A stretch of DNA of 10,843 bases from Candidatus Aminicenantota bacterium (GCA_022867105.1 JALHVH010000390.1:1-10843); one strand, 5' to 3'. Counted from the stretch's first letter, positions 1 to 7,277 are shown. The notes: generated by a model not told the origin, from the letters alone. Made by a program: numbers and translations.

Positions 1-647
1 CGGGGGTGGCGCGAGACCTCGACCATCTTCGGCGTCAGGATGCACTGGGAGCAATCCAGCGTCGGGAACGTCTCCGAAAGCTGGATCATCTTGCCCCCGA
101 TCGAGGGGTTCTTCTCGACGAGGATGACCTCGTAGCCGTGGTCGGCGATGTCCATGGCGGCCTGCAGGCCGCTGATCCCGCCGCCGATGACAAGGGCTCG
201 CCTATTGACGTCGACCTTGATCGGGTCCAGGTTCTCGTTCTGCCGGGCCTTTGCGACGTGCGATTTGACGATCTTGACGGCCTTCTTGGTGGCCTTCTCC
301 TTGTCCGTATGGACCCAGCTGTCCTGTTCCCGGATGTTGGCGATCTCGATCTGATAGGGGTTGAGGCCGGCCAGCCGGGCCGCCTCCTGGAAGGTCTTCT
401 CGTGGAGCGTCGGCGAACAGGCGGCGACGATGATCCCGTCGAGGTGCTTCTCCTTGATCGTGTCGATGATCATCTGCTGGCCCGGGTCGGAGCACATGTA
501 GATGTAGTCCGTGGAGAACGACACCCCGGGGTAGTCTTTTAACACTTGAGTGACTTTTTCGACGTCCACGACGCCGGCGATGTTGACGCCGCAGTGACAG
601 ACGAAAAGTCCGATCCGCTTCTCTTTGTTCTTCGCCGTGGCCGTCAT
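1..647 (-). CDS. hdrA: HdrA-like heterodisulfide reductase subunit A, N-terminal 215 residues (3' end off window)
   Basis: Flavin- and iron-sulfur-containing HdrA, the subunit that carries out FAD-based electron bifurcation in Hdr complexes. The visible part begins with the HdrA N-terminal domain: motif FVCHCGVNIAG (Cys17, Cys19), YMCSDPGQ (Cys52) and AACSPTLHE (Cys77). A Rossmann FAD-binding motif GGGISGLQAA follows at residues 155-164, with an acidic VEK strand end at about 177-179. Then comes LDCSQCILTPKM (Cys199, Cys202), a cysteine pair typical of HdrA. The reading frame is still open at base 1, so the rest of the FAD domain and any C-terminal ferredoxin or fused MvhD-like domain cannot be judged. 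The ATG overlaps the hdrB stop as ATGA, and a GAGG lies 7 bases upstream, so translation is probably coupled. In the family the partners are HdrB, HdrC and a hydrogenase or formate dehydrogenase. Cytoplasmic; no signal peptide. Identity is confident; the electron acceptor is unknown. Confidence 0.95.
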   Translation of the reverse strand, partial: MTATAKNKEKRIGLFVCHCGVNIAGVVDVEKVTQVLKDYPGVSFSTDYIYMCSDPGQQMIIDTIKEKHLDGIIVAACSPTLHEKTFQEAARLAGLNPYQIEIANIREQDSWVHTDKEKATKKAVKIVKSHVAKARQNENLDPIKVDVNRRALVIGGGISGLQAAMDIADHGYEVILVEKNPSIGGKMIQLSETFPTLDCSQCILTPKMVEVSRHP

Positions 648-1576
648 GTCCTCACCTCAGTCGCCGGAGTCTCGCTGAACAGGCTGTCCGCGGGGACGCG
701 GTGCTCCCCGAGTCCGAGAAGGGATTTGTCCACCCCCAGCGCCCAGGCCAGGAGTTGGGTGAAGAACACGACCGGGAGTCCGGGGAAATCCAGGAAGGTT
801 TCCTTGATCGCCTCCTGGCGATGGTCCATGTTGTAGAAACACAGCGGGCAGGTCACGGCCACGGCCTTGGCCTCGTTCATCCGAGCGGAGCGCAGGATCC
901 GGTAGGAGGCCTCCGTGGCCGCGGCAGGCAGGGAGACGGAGAGATAGGACCCGCAGCATTCCTGTTTGAAGGGGTAGTCGACGGCGGCGCAGCCCACGGC
1001 TTCGAGGAATTCCTCGAAGAGCCGGGGAGCGTCGGGTTCGTCGACGGCCATCTCCTCCTGTGGCCGGAGCACCCGGCATCCGTAGTAGGGGGCGACGGCC
1101 AGGTTCTTCAGATCCCTCTTGATCCGTTCGCGGATCCTGGGATAACCGACCCTGTCGCGGAGGAACTCCAAGAGGTGGAGGACTTTGACTTCGCCGGCGT
1201 AGTCCTCGAAGCCCGTCGTCCTCTCCTTGGTCAGGGGGTTGATCTGGATATCGTCCCGGAGATAGGCGTTGATCCGCTTGCGCTTGAGCGGATCGTCCTT
1301 GATAGCCTTGTCGGCCCGCTTCAGGACGGCGAAACAAAAGGAACAGGTCGTCACGAGGACGTCCCCGCCCTCCTCGCGGACCTGGCGCAGGACCCGGATG
1401 GGCGCCGCCAGCCCGACGATCTTTTCCTCGGTCAGGGGGTATTCCGCGCCGCAGCAGGACCAGCCCTCGGGTTCGATGAGCTCGATGTCCAGCCGCTTCA
1501 TCGCCTCACGGGTGGAGATGTCGAGAGCGGTCGTCTTTTGTTTGAGCGTGCATCCTGGATAGTAGTGGACTCTCAT
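644..1576 (-). CDS. hdrB: HdrB-like heterodisulfide reductase subunit B (two CCG domains)
   Basis: Catalytic-type HdrB subunit, 310 residues from the chosen start. In characterised Hdr complexes this subunit carries two non-cubane iron-sulfur clusters that cleave a disulfide. Both CCG domains are intact. In numbering that counts two residues before the chosen start, the first has a Cys at 11 (YYPGC), a CC pair at 43-44 (SCCGAEYP) and CSFC at 80-83. That is the family spacing of C, 31 residues, CC, 35 residues, CxxC. The second has Cys169 (YYGC), CC at 209-210 (ECCGSYLS) and CPLC at 245-248. ATG at 1576 is preferred over TTG at 1582 because AAGGA at 1587-1583 sits 6 bases before the ATG but overlaps the spacing needed for TTG. 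The stop overlaps the hdrA start by 4 bp, and hdrC ends 9 bp upstream. With the ligands complete, a working disulfide-type site is likely. The substrate in a non-methanogen is unknown; CoB-CoM disulfide is not assumed. Confidence 0.95.
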   Translation of the reverse strand: MRVHYYPGCTLKQKTTALDISTREAMKRLDIELIEPEGWSCCGAEYPLTEEKIVGLAAPIRVLRQVREEGGDVLVTTCSFCFAVLKRADKAIKDDPLKRKRINAYLRDDIQINPLTKERTTGFEDYAGEVKVLHLLEFLRDRVGYPRIRERIKRDLKNLAVAPYYGCRVLRPQEEMAVDEPDAPRLFEEFLEAVGCAAVDYPFKQECCGSYLSVSLPAAATEASYRILRSARMNEAKAVAVTCPLCFYNMDHRQEAIKETFLDFPGLPVVFFTQLLAWALGVDKSLLGLGEHRVPADSLFSETPATEVRT

Positions 1577-1582
1577 GAGCAA

Positions 1583-1587
1583 TCCTT
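1583..1587 (-). promoter_or_regulatory. Shine-Dalgarno of hdrB that decides the start
   Basis: AAGGA on the minus strand, 6 bases before ATG 1576-1574. It overlaps the TAA stop of hdrC (1588-1586), so ribosomes ending hdrC would be placed to restart on hdrB. It is only one base or less from the alternative TTG at 1582, which argues against that start. Confidence 0.7.
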
Positions 1588-1993
1588 ATTTCGAAAACTT
1601 GCGGAAAATGGACACCAGGACTTGTTGAGGAAGTTCCTGGGCCAGTTCCGGCGAGATCTCGCCCGGACCGAAAACGTCTTTTCCCTTGGGATCCAAGATG
1701 TGACGGACGGCCTCCATCACCCGGGCCATGTCGATGCCTTTCGGGCATCGGGACTCGCAGGTAAAGCAGGAGGCGCACATGAACAGGGTTTTGGAGCGGA
1801 GGACGTCTTCGTCCAGACCCATTTGGACCAGACGGATGATCTGGTTGGGCAGGAGGTCCATCTCCGAGGCCATCGGGCATCCGGCGGAGCACCGCCCGCA
1901 TTGATAGCAGGCGAAGACGTTCTCGCCGGACAGCTCTTCGATCCTCGCGATGAACTTGCGCTGGTCGCGGCCGGATTTGAGCTTGACTCTCAT
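1586..1993 (-). CDS. hdrC: HdrC-like heterodisulfide reductase subunit C (two [4Fe-4S] clusters)
   Basis: Ferredoxin-like HdrC, 135 residues, which in known complexes passes electrons between HdrA and HdrB. Two cluster motifs are seen: CYQCGRCSAGCP (Cys29, 32, 35, 39) and CASCFTCESRCP (Cys73, 76, 79, 83), followed by the short helical tail typical of the family, ending in SIFRKFSK. The protein is shorter than many HdrC proteins of roughly 180-190 residues but keeps both motifs and the usual tail, so it looks complete, not truncated. A strong GAGGAG ribosome site lies just before ATG 1993. It is the first gene after an 86-bp A/T-rich spacer and leads the hdrC-hdrB-hdrA block. No membrane segment is seen, so this is the soluble type, not a membrane-bound HdrDE-like version. 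Confidence 0.95.
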   Translation of the reverse strand: MRVKLKSGRDQRKFIARIEELSGENVFACYQCGRCSAGCPMASEMDLLPNQIIRLVQMGLDEDVLRSKTLFMCASCFTCESRCPKGIDMARVMEAVRHILDPKGKDVFGPGEISPELAQELPQQVLVSIFRKFSK

Positions 1994-2079
1994 ACTCTCT
2001 CCTCGCTGGAGTTTTTTATAAAATAATATTTATTGCCTGTGGTACGAATGCTCCGCGAGTGATCCGGGCCTTTAACGCG
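1994..2079 (-). promoter_or_regulatory. A/T-rich spacer and 5' leader before hdrC
   Basis: The only gap of more than about 12 bp inside the leftward operon. It contains 23 consecutive A/T bases (2012-2034) in an otherwise GC-rich window. On the minus strand TATAAA and TATTAT could act as -10 elements, but I see no convincing -35 at 16-18 bp from either. An A/U-rich unstructured leader just upstream of a GAGGAG site could also boost translation of hdrC or be an RNA-processing site. There is no stem plus T-run that would make it a terminator for the gene upstream. Role uncertain. Confidence 0.35.
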
Positions 2080-3903
2080 CTATTTCTTCAGCCTCCGTAA
2101 AGACGATTCGATGACTTCCCGGACGTCTTTCCTTTCCCCTCGCCGGGCGAGGGCGTTTTCGAGTGGAGTAACGGCCTCGGGATCCCCGATTTCCCCCAAC
2201 AGCCGGGCGGCCCGGAAACGCGTCGTCCACGACACGCTCTTCAGGACCCCGATAAGAAGCTCCGCGGCATCGCGCCCGAAGTTGAGGAGCGCCATTTCGG
2301 CGCTTTCACGGATGCTCCAATGGGGGTCGGCCATGGCCTTGAGAAGAGGCAGGATGGACTTTTTGTCCTGGAACCCTCCCAGGAGCCGGGCGCACTGGAC
2401 CCGGACGTCGCGCGAGGGGTCCTTGAGGCGCTGACGGGCCATGTCCAGGACGCCGGCATGCCCCTGCCCGGACGTTCTCAAGAGACGCACGGCCTCGCGG
2501 CGGATGAAGTCGCGGGGATCCTTGCGGGCCATGCGGACGAGATGCTGGACGGCTTCGGCGCCGCCGAGCTTGCACAGGGCGCGGACCGCCTCGTAGCGGA
2601 CGTTGTCGGAGTCGTCCCGGAGCGAGGACAGGATTTCGGGGACGATGGCCTTGTCCCCGACTTTCCCGAGGACCTTCAGGGCACAGCAGCGGCCCCAGGC
2701 GGAACACCCGATCTGGGACAAGGCCTGAGAGGCCGCCTCCTGGATGTCGGGCAGTCCCTCCTCGACGAGTTCCTTGAGGAGGGCCACGGCCCGATGGTCC
2801 TCCAGCCCGCCGATCGCCTTGATGGCCCGCAGTTGGAGCTCGGGGTGTTCACGGTCGCAGGCGTCCTTCTTCAGGGAGTCGATATCCGAGGCGTTGAAGG
2901 AGAGGGTGGCCAGAAGATGCCGGGTCACGATCGGCCCGAAATGGACGAGGGCGGAGACCGCCGCCTGCCGGACGATGAAGTAGCTGCTTCGGAGGTAGTT
3001 GATCAGGGCGGGCACGGACTTCGGGTCGCCGATCCGGCCCAGGCACTTCAGGAAGGCCCGCTGGGCGTATTTGTCCTGCTCCCGGGACAGCGCGTTGAGC
3101 AGGGGAACGGTGGCCGCCTTGCCGAACCCGACGAGGGCCGTCACGGCCTGGCCCTGGACCTTCTCCACGTTGTCCTGGACCATCATGACCAAGGGTTCGA
3201 TGCTGACCTTGTTCCCGACGAGACCCAGGGCTTCAGAAGCGCTCGCCCTGACGCCGGCTTCCTCGTCCTGGAGGAGCTCGATAAGGTAAGGCGTCGAACC
3301 CTGGGACTTCATCTTTCCCAGGGTCCGGGCAGCGTTGGAGCGGATGTTCGGCAAGGGATTCCGGAGCGCTTCGTGGAGCCACTCGAGGCAGGGCAAACCC
3401 AGCTCCTGGAAACCCTCCGTGGCCAGGTTGACGATCTCCTCGTTGTCCAGGGAAAACATGTAGATCAGGATGCGGGCCAGCCGGACGTCCTTGCGGGCGA
3501 TGATGTCCTTGACCTTGCCCATGAGCTCGGTGATGGCCTCGGTCCGGACGATCCACTCCGTGTCCTCAGCGGCCTTGAGGAGAAGGTCGATGACCCGGTA
3601 ATCCCCTAGCCGGCCGACGGCGGTTACGGCCGCCCAGCGGATCTGGTGATACGAGGAATGGAAGATTTTCGGCTTCGATAGCTCGTCGATGGCCTCGGCG
3701 CGGGCGTGACGGCCCAGGGCGACGACCGCGGCGTGCTGGATGCTGGGGTTCGGGTCGTCGAGCTTTTCGACCAGGAGAGGGTAGACTTCATCGTGGGTCT
3801 CATAGCCGAGTTGCATGATGGCCGCCCGGACGACCGCCGCGTCCTCGCTCTCCCGGACGACCCGGAGCAGCTCGTTCATGGACGGAGACACGGCTTTGGC
3901 CAA
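2080..3903 (-). CDS. HEAT-like (PBS lyase-type) repeat protein inside the hydrogenase-Hdr operon
   Basis: About 607 residues of tandem HEAT-like helical pairs, roughly 15 or more copies with no other domain visible. The repeat signature is of the kind (V/I)RxxAxxALGxxG(D/N)xxAVxPLLxxL. Clear examples are IRSNAARTLGKMKSQG, VRASASEALGLVGN, VRYEAVRALCKLGG and TRFRAARLLGEIGDPEA. Such proteins form superhelical scaffolds that bind other proteins; some PBS-lyase relatives act on tetrapyrrole-carrying proteins. Nothing shows catalysis here. A Cys cluster GCSAWGRCC lies near the middle. There is no signal peptide or membrane segment. Start: TTG at 3903 has AGAGGA 6 bases upstream and follows the preceding stop by one base. 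A GTG at 3936 would add 11 residues but has no ribosome site and overlaps the upstream gene. ATG at 3879 also lacks one. Placed between acetate kinase and hdrC, it may help assemble or tether the complex; that is inference. Confidence 0.88.
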   Translation of the reverse strand: MAKAVSPSMNELLRVVRESEDAAVVRAAIMQLGYETHDEVYPLLVEKLDDPNPSIQHAAVVALGRHARAEAIDELSKPKIFHSSYHQIRWAAVTAVGRLGDYRVIDLLLKAAEDTEWIVRTEAITELMGKVKDIIARKDVRLARILIYMFSLDNEEIVNLATEGFQELGLPCLEWLHEALRNPLPNIRSNAARTLGKMKSQGSTPYLIELLQDEEAGVRASASEALGLVGNKVSIEPLVMMVQDNVEKVQGQAVTALVGFGKAATVPLLNALSREQDKYAQRAFLKCLGRIGDPKSVPALINYLRSSYFIVRQAAVSALVHFGPIVTRHLLATLSFNASDIDSLKKDACDREHPELQLRAIKAIGGLEDHRAVALLKELVEEGLPDIQEAASQALSQIGCSAWGRCCALKVLGKVGDKAIVPEILSSLRDDSDNVRYEAVRALCKLGGAEAVQHLVRMARKDPRDFIRREAVRLLRTSGQGHAGVLDMARQRLKDPSRDVRVQCARLLGGFQDKKSILPLLKAMADPHWSIRESAEMALLNFGRDAAELLIGVLKSVSWTTRFRAARLLGEIGDPEAVTPLENALARRGERKDVREVIESSLRRLKK

Positions 3904-3904
3904 T

Positions 3905-4402
3905 TCAAGTCCTCTCGATGTAACCCTTACAGTCACCGTCTACGTTGAAGGACGTGACCTGGTATTCGCAGTCGATATTCGCCAGGGCCTTGACCGCCGC
4001 CCGGAAACAGCCGATCCGGGCGCAGGTCAGGTCGCGGACCGAAAAGCCCTCCTCGATGAGCGCCTGGCAGCTCCTGAGATAGACGCAGTCGTGGGCGGTG
4101 ATCTCCAGATGGAAGGGGTTGACTTCCGTCAGCTCGAAGAAGTTGGCGTCCCGGAAGAGCCCCCCGGCGACGCCGATCTGGATGTAGTTCTCCACGGCCT
4201 CCCGGATCGAGCCGGCCTTCTTAATTTGCATGCCGTATTCGTCCCCGAGGAGATGGAGATAATACTGGACGGAGTGCTCGTAAGCCCTGGCGCTGAAGAC
4301 GTACGGTCGGGTGCCGTGGAAATCCCGCGCCGTCTCTTCGAGGCCGCTCAGCCAGGCCAGGGCCACCAGCCAGCCCGCGTCTTCGCGATTGATTTTGTCC
4401 AT
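3905..4402 (-). CDS. Conserved-looking Cys-rich protein of unknown function, possibly V4R-like
   Basis: 165 residues, not recognised with certainty. The N-terminal half is helical and aromatic (GWLVALAWLSG, YEHSVQYYLHLLGDEYG). The C-terminal half carries six cysteines at 106, 112, 127, 132, 145 and 158, in the order HDCVYLRSC, TCARIGCFRAA, DCEY, GDCKGYIE. A conserved-looking Cys/Gly pattern followed by a terminal G-D-C strand recalls V4R (4-vinyl reductase) domains, which bind small molecules or metals, but this is a weak resemblance. No signal peptide or membrane segment is seen. The start at ATG 4402 is chosen because AAGGA (4414-4410) lies 7 bases upstream. The open frame continues upstream into ackA but reads as low-complexity Pro/Gly/Arg residues there. 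It follows ackA by 11 bp and precedes the HEAT gene by one base, so it is part of the operon. A sensor, chaperone or cluster-binding partner is possible; none is shown. Confidence 0.82.
   Translation of the reverse strand: MDKINREDAGWLVALAWLSGLEETARDFHGTRPYVFSARAYEHSVQYYLHLLGDEYGMQIKKAGSIREAVENYIQIGVAGGLFRDANFFELTEVNPFHLEITAHDCVYLRSCQALIEEGFSVRDLTCARIGCFRAAVKALANIDCEYQVTSFNVDGDCKGYIERT
3910..3915 (-). promoter_or_regulatory. Shine-Dalgarno supporting a TTG start for the HEAT-repeat gene
   Basis: AGAGGA on the minus strand, 6 bases before TTG 3903-3901 and inside the last codons of the upstream gene, whose TGA is at 3907-3905. The stop and start are separated by one base, the arrangement expected for translational coupling. 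The GTG (3936) and ATG (3879) alternatives have no comparable site. Confidence 0.55.
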
Positions 4403-4413
4403 GGCGTTATCCT

Positions 4414-5811
4414 TCAGCTTGTTTTCCGGGTGTTCTTTCCCGGCCGCGCGGCCGGTCCAAGGCTCAGCCGTTCGAGCTCCCGGGTGACGTCCGCCGGGCC
4501 GACCTCCCGGCCGATCTTCTGAGCCCATTTCCGGGCCAGGGAGGCGGCGTCCGCTTTACGGTTTTTGGCCCAGAGAAGGACGAGCTTGGCCACGTCATCG
4601 GGCGCGGGAGCGGCCGGACGGGGTTCCAGGGACGACAGGATCCGCAGGGTGTCCCGGGCGATGGCCAGCTCCTCGTTGGTCGGCACGACCATGATTTTCA
4701 CCCGGCCGGAGCTGATCACGCGTTCGTTGGCCTCGTTTTTCGCGGCGTCGAGGACGATGCCGAACTCCTCGAGCCCCGCGGAGACAAGACGGCGGACGAG
4801 GCGGGAGTTCTCGCCCACCCCTCCGGTGAAGATGATGGCGTCTACGTGTCCCATTTCGGCCACATAGGCCCCGATGTATTTCTTGACCGTATGACAGTAG
4901 ATATCGAGGGCCAGCTGATGCCGCTCGCTGCCGTGGGCGGCTTCCTGCTCGATCTCCCGCATGTCGTGCGATGTCTCGGTCAACCCCAGCATGCCGCTGT
5001 TCTTGTTCATGATGGAGTCGACTTCCTTCGTCCCCAGCTTCTCCCTCTCCATGATGTAGGGGACGAGGGCCGGGTCGATGCTGCCGCAGCGCGTGCCCAT
5101 GACCAGCCCTTCGAGAGGCGTGAAGCCCATCGTCGTATCGATGGATTTCCCGCCGGCCACGGCCGCGATGCTGGCCCCGTTGCCCAGGTGGCAGGTGATG
5201 AGGTGGAGCTTCCTGATGGGCCGGCCGAGAATCTCGGCGGCCTTGAGGGCCACGTAGTTGTGGGAGGTGCCGTGGAAACCGTAGCGGCGGATGCCGAGTT
5301 TGCGGTAGAGGACGTAGGGCAGCCCGTAGATGTAGGCCTTGGGCGGGATCGTCTGGTGGAAGGCCGTGTCGAAGACGCCGACCTGGGGGACGCCGGGCAG
5401 GAGCTCCTCGCAGGCCTCGATGCCCTTGAGGTTATGGGGGTTGTGCAGGGGGGCGAACTGGATGCACTTGCGGATCGTGGCCTTGACCTTGTCCGTGATC
5501 AGCACGGATTCGGAAAAGTCCTCGCCGCCGTGGACGACCCTGTGCCCCACGCCGTCGATCTCGCTCTTGTCGCGGATGACGCCGTGCTGAGGATGAAGAA
5601 GCAGGCCGAGGACCATCTCGATGGCCACACTGTGGTTGAGGACCTCGCGGATCTCCCGGATCCTCGTCCGGCCCTCGGGCTGGTAGGTGACGATGGCGTC
5701 GCTCGATCCGATCTTCTCCACGATCCCCTTGGCCAGGAGGCCTTCGTCCTCCATGCGCATGAACTGGAACTTGACGGATGAGCTGCCGCTATTGAGAACG
5801 AGGACTTTCAT
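4414..5811 (-). CDS. ackA: Acetate kinase with about 70-residue C-terminal extension
   Basis: Acetate kinase interconverts acetyl phosphate plus ADP with acetate plus ATP, the ATP-yielding step of acetate fermentation. The catalytic residues can be placed at the known family positions: Asn7 in LVLNSGSSSVK, Arg91 in GHRVVHGG, Asp148 in FDTAFHQT, His180 in YGFHGTSH, His208 and Asn211 in CHLGNGAS, Arg241 in MGTRCGSIDP, and Glu380 in PTNEELAI. The glycine-rich FTGGVGENS phosphate loop is at 328-336. Usual enzymes end near residue 400. Here the chain goes on from about 393 to 465: a Pro/Ala linker (EPRPAAPAPDD), a charged helical segment (about 406-450) and a basic tail. No frameshift is needed to explain it, since the frame ends in TGA 11 bp before the next gene. 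ATG 5811 follows the hydrogenase large-subunit stop by 8 bp. No phosphotransacetylase gene is in the window. Identity is firm; the role of the tail is unknown. Confidence 0.97.
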   Translation of the reverse strand: MKVLVLNSGSSSVKFQFMRMEDEGLLAKGIVEKIGSSDAIVTYQPEGRTRIREIREVLNHSVAIEMVLGLLLHPQHGVIRDKSEIDGVGHRVVHGGEDFSESVLITDKVKATIRKCIQFAPLHNPHNLKGIEACEELLPGVPQVGVFDTAFHQTIPPKAYIYGLPYVLYRKLGIRRYGFHGTSHNYVALKAAEILGRPIRKLHLITCHLGNGASIAAVAGGKSIDTTMGFTPLEGLVMGTRCGSIDPALVPYIMEREKLGTKEVDSIMNKNSGMLGLTETSHDMREIEQEAAHGSERHQLALDIYCHTVKKYIGAYVAEMGHVDAIIFTGGVGENSRLVRRLVSAGLEEFGIVLDAAKNEANERVISSGRVKIMVVPTNEELAIARDTLRILSSLEPRPAAPAPDDVAKLVLLWAKNRKADAASLARKWAQKIGREVGPADVTRELERLSLGPAARPGKNTRKTS

Positions 5812-5819
5812 GGCCTTCT

Positions 5820-7277
5820 CTATCTCCTCAGGTCACGGACGATGTTTCCTTCACGGTCGAGAATCCGGATATGGATCGCCGCCTGGCCGGGCCAGGCGTG
5901 CGTGGCGCAGCCGAAGCACGGGTCATAGGCGCGGAAGGCCATCTCGACGATGTTCAGGAGCCCGTCGGTGACGTGACCCTTCTTGATGAAGTTCATGGCC
6001 GCCTTCTTCACCGAGAGGTTGATGGCGGCGTTATTGTTTGTCGTCCCGACGATCAAGTTGACTTCCTGGACGATGCCCCGCTTGTCGGTCTTGTAATGAT
6101 GATACAGGGTGCCCCGGGGCGCCTCGACGACGCCGACGCCCTCGTCGGGAGTGTGGCTGGGGACGACACGGTAGTCCGGGCCGGTGACCTCCGGGTCGGA
6201 GGCCAGCTCCACCCAGCGCTCGGCCGCGTAGAGGAGCTCGACCAGCCTGGCCCAGTGGGTCGCCAGCGTCTGATGGACGGGCTTCCCGCCCAGGGTTTTG
6301 TACATCCGGTCGTGCTCCTCGTTGGCCAGGGGTGTGGCCATGCCATCGGAGACGTTGAGGCGCGAGAGCGGTGTCGCCTTGTAGATGCCGCTCCCCGGGC
6401 CGTCGACGAGGCCCTTCCAGCCGACCTTCCGGAGGATGGGGAACTTGAGATAGGACCAGGGCTCGACATGTTCGACGAGATGCTGGAGGTAATCGGCCGG
6501 TTTGAACTTGGCCAGCTCCCCCCCGTCGGGGGCCGTGACGCGGATGTCGCCGTCGTAGAAATTGACGTGGTTCCGTTCGTCGACCAGGCCCATGTTGTAG
6601 GTGTGGTGGGTGAAGCCGTCGCTCAGGATCAGGTCGACGTAGGCCTTGTTGCCCAGGACGATCTGGTTGAACAGGCCGATGGTGAACTTGGCGAACTCGA
6701 CCGCGTCCTGCCCGGTCTTGAGGACTTTGTCGCGCTCCTCGCGGTTCATCCCCTTGCTCATCCCCCCGGGGAGGGCCCCGATGGGATGGACCGATTTGCC
6801 GGCCATCATCTTGATGAGCTCGTGGCAGGCGCCCCGCATCTCGATGACCTTGCGGCCGATCTCGACGCCCACCTTGTGGATGACGCCCAGGATGTTGCGC
6901 TGGGCCGCCGGGGCGTCCGGCCCCATGACGAAATCCGGCCCGCCCAGGGCGTAGAAATGGGTCGAGTGGTCGGTGACGTAGAAGATGACGTAGAGAAGCT
7001 CCCGCAGGAGCTTGGCCGTGCGGGGAAGGTCGACGTGATAGACCGCGTCGCACGTCTTGGCCGAGGCCATCATGTGCGCTTCCGGGCAGACGCCGCAGAT
7101 GCGCGTCGTGATCCGGGGCATCTCCTCGACGGGACGGCCGACGCAGAACTTCTCGAAACCGCGGAGTTCGGGAATCTGGAGATAGGCGTCGGCGACGTTG
7201 CCTTCGTCGTCGAGGAAGATGGAGATCTTGCCGTGGCCTTCGAGCCGGGTGATGGGATCGATGGTGATCGTTTTCAT
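5820..7277 (-). CDS. mvhA: [NiFe] hydrogenase large subunit, group 3 (MvhA-like)
   Basis: Catalytic subunit of a cytoplasmic [NiFe] hydrogenase, 485 residues. Both metal-binding motifs are present: RICGVCPEAH near the N-terminus (Cys61, Cys64) and DPCFGCATH near the C-terminus (Cys454, Cys457, His460). Together they supply the four cysteine ligands of the Ni-Fe site. RLEGHG at 11-16 is also conserved. After His460 there are 25 more residues, the kind of tail that a maturation protease removes in this family once nickel is inserted; no protease gene lies in the window. The start ATG overlaps the small-subunit stop (ATGA), and GGGGAGG lies 8 bases upstream. The hdrCBA genes in the same string favour the group 3c Mvh type, which delivers electrons to HdrA, over the NAD-linked group 3d type, for which no HoxFU-like genes are visible here. 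Subgroup assignment is inference from context. Confidence 0.93.
   Translation of the reverse strand: MKTITIDPITRLEGHGKISIFLDDEGNVADAYLQIPELRGFEKFCVGRPVEEMPRITTRICGVCPEAHMMASAKTCDAVYHVDLPRTAKLLRELLYVIFYVTDHSTHFYALGGPDFVMGPDAPAAQRNILGVIHKVGVEIGRKVIEMRGACHELIKMMAGKSVHPIGALPGGMSKGMNREERDKVLKTGQDAVEFAKFTIGLFNQIVLGNKAYVDLILSDGFTHHTYNMGLVDERNHVNFYDGDIRVTAPDGGELAKFKPADYLQHLVEHVEPWSYLKFPILRKVGWKGLVDGPGSGIYKATPLSRLNVSDGMATPLANEEHDRMYKTLGGKPVHQTLATHWARLVELLYAAERWVELASDPEVTGPDYRVVPSHTPDEGVGVVEAPRGTLYHHYKTDKRGIVQEVNLIVGTTNNNAAINLSVKKAAMNFIKKGHVTDGLLNIVEMAFRAYDPCFGCATHAWPGQAAIHIRILDREGNIVRDLRR

Noticed and set aside
701..2026. Long rightward open frame across hdrB and hdrC
   Set aside because: Antisense to genes with complete cysteine motifs; no ribosome site and no recognisable domain. 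The same applies to rightward frames at 2320-3609, 4846-5781, 5871-7322 and 7505-8245.
1994..2079. Strong sigma70 promoter for hdrCBA
   Set aside because: -10-like TATAAA and TATTAT exist in the A/T tract, but no acceptable -35 at 16-18 bp; kept only as a possible weak or alternative site.
4403..4528. N-terminal extension of the 165-aa protein into ackA
   Set aside because: The extra residues are Pro/Gly/Arg-rich shadow of ackA, and a clear AAGGA site precedes the ATG at 4402.
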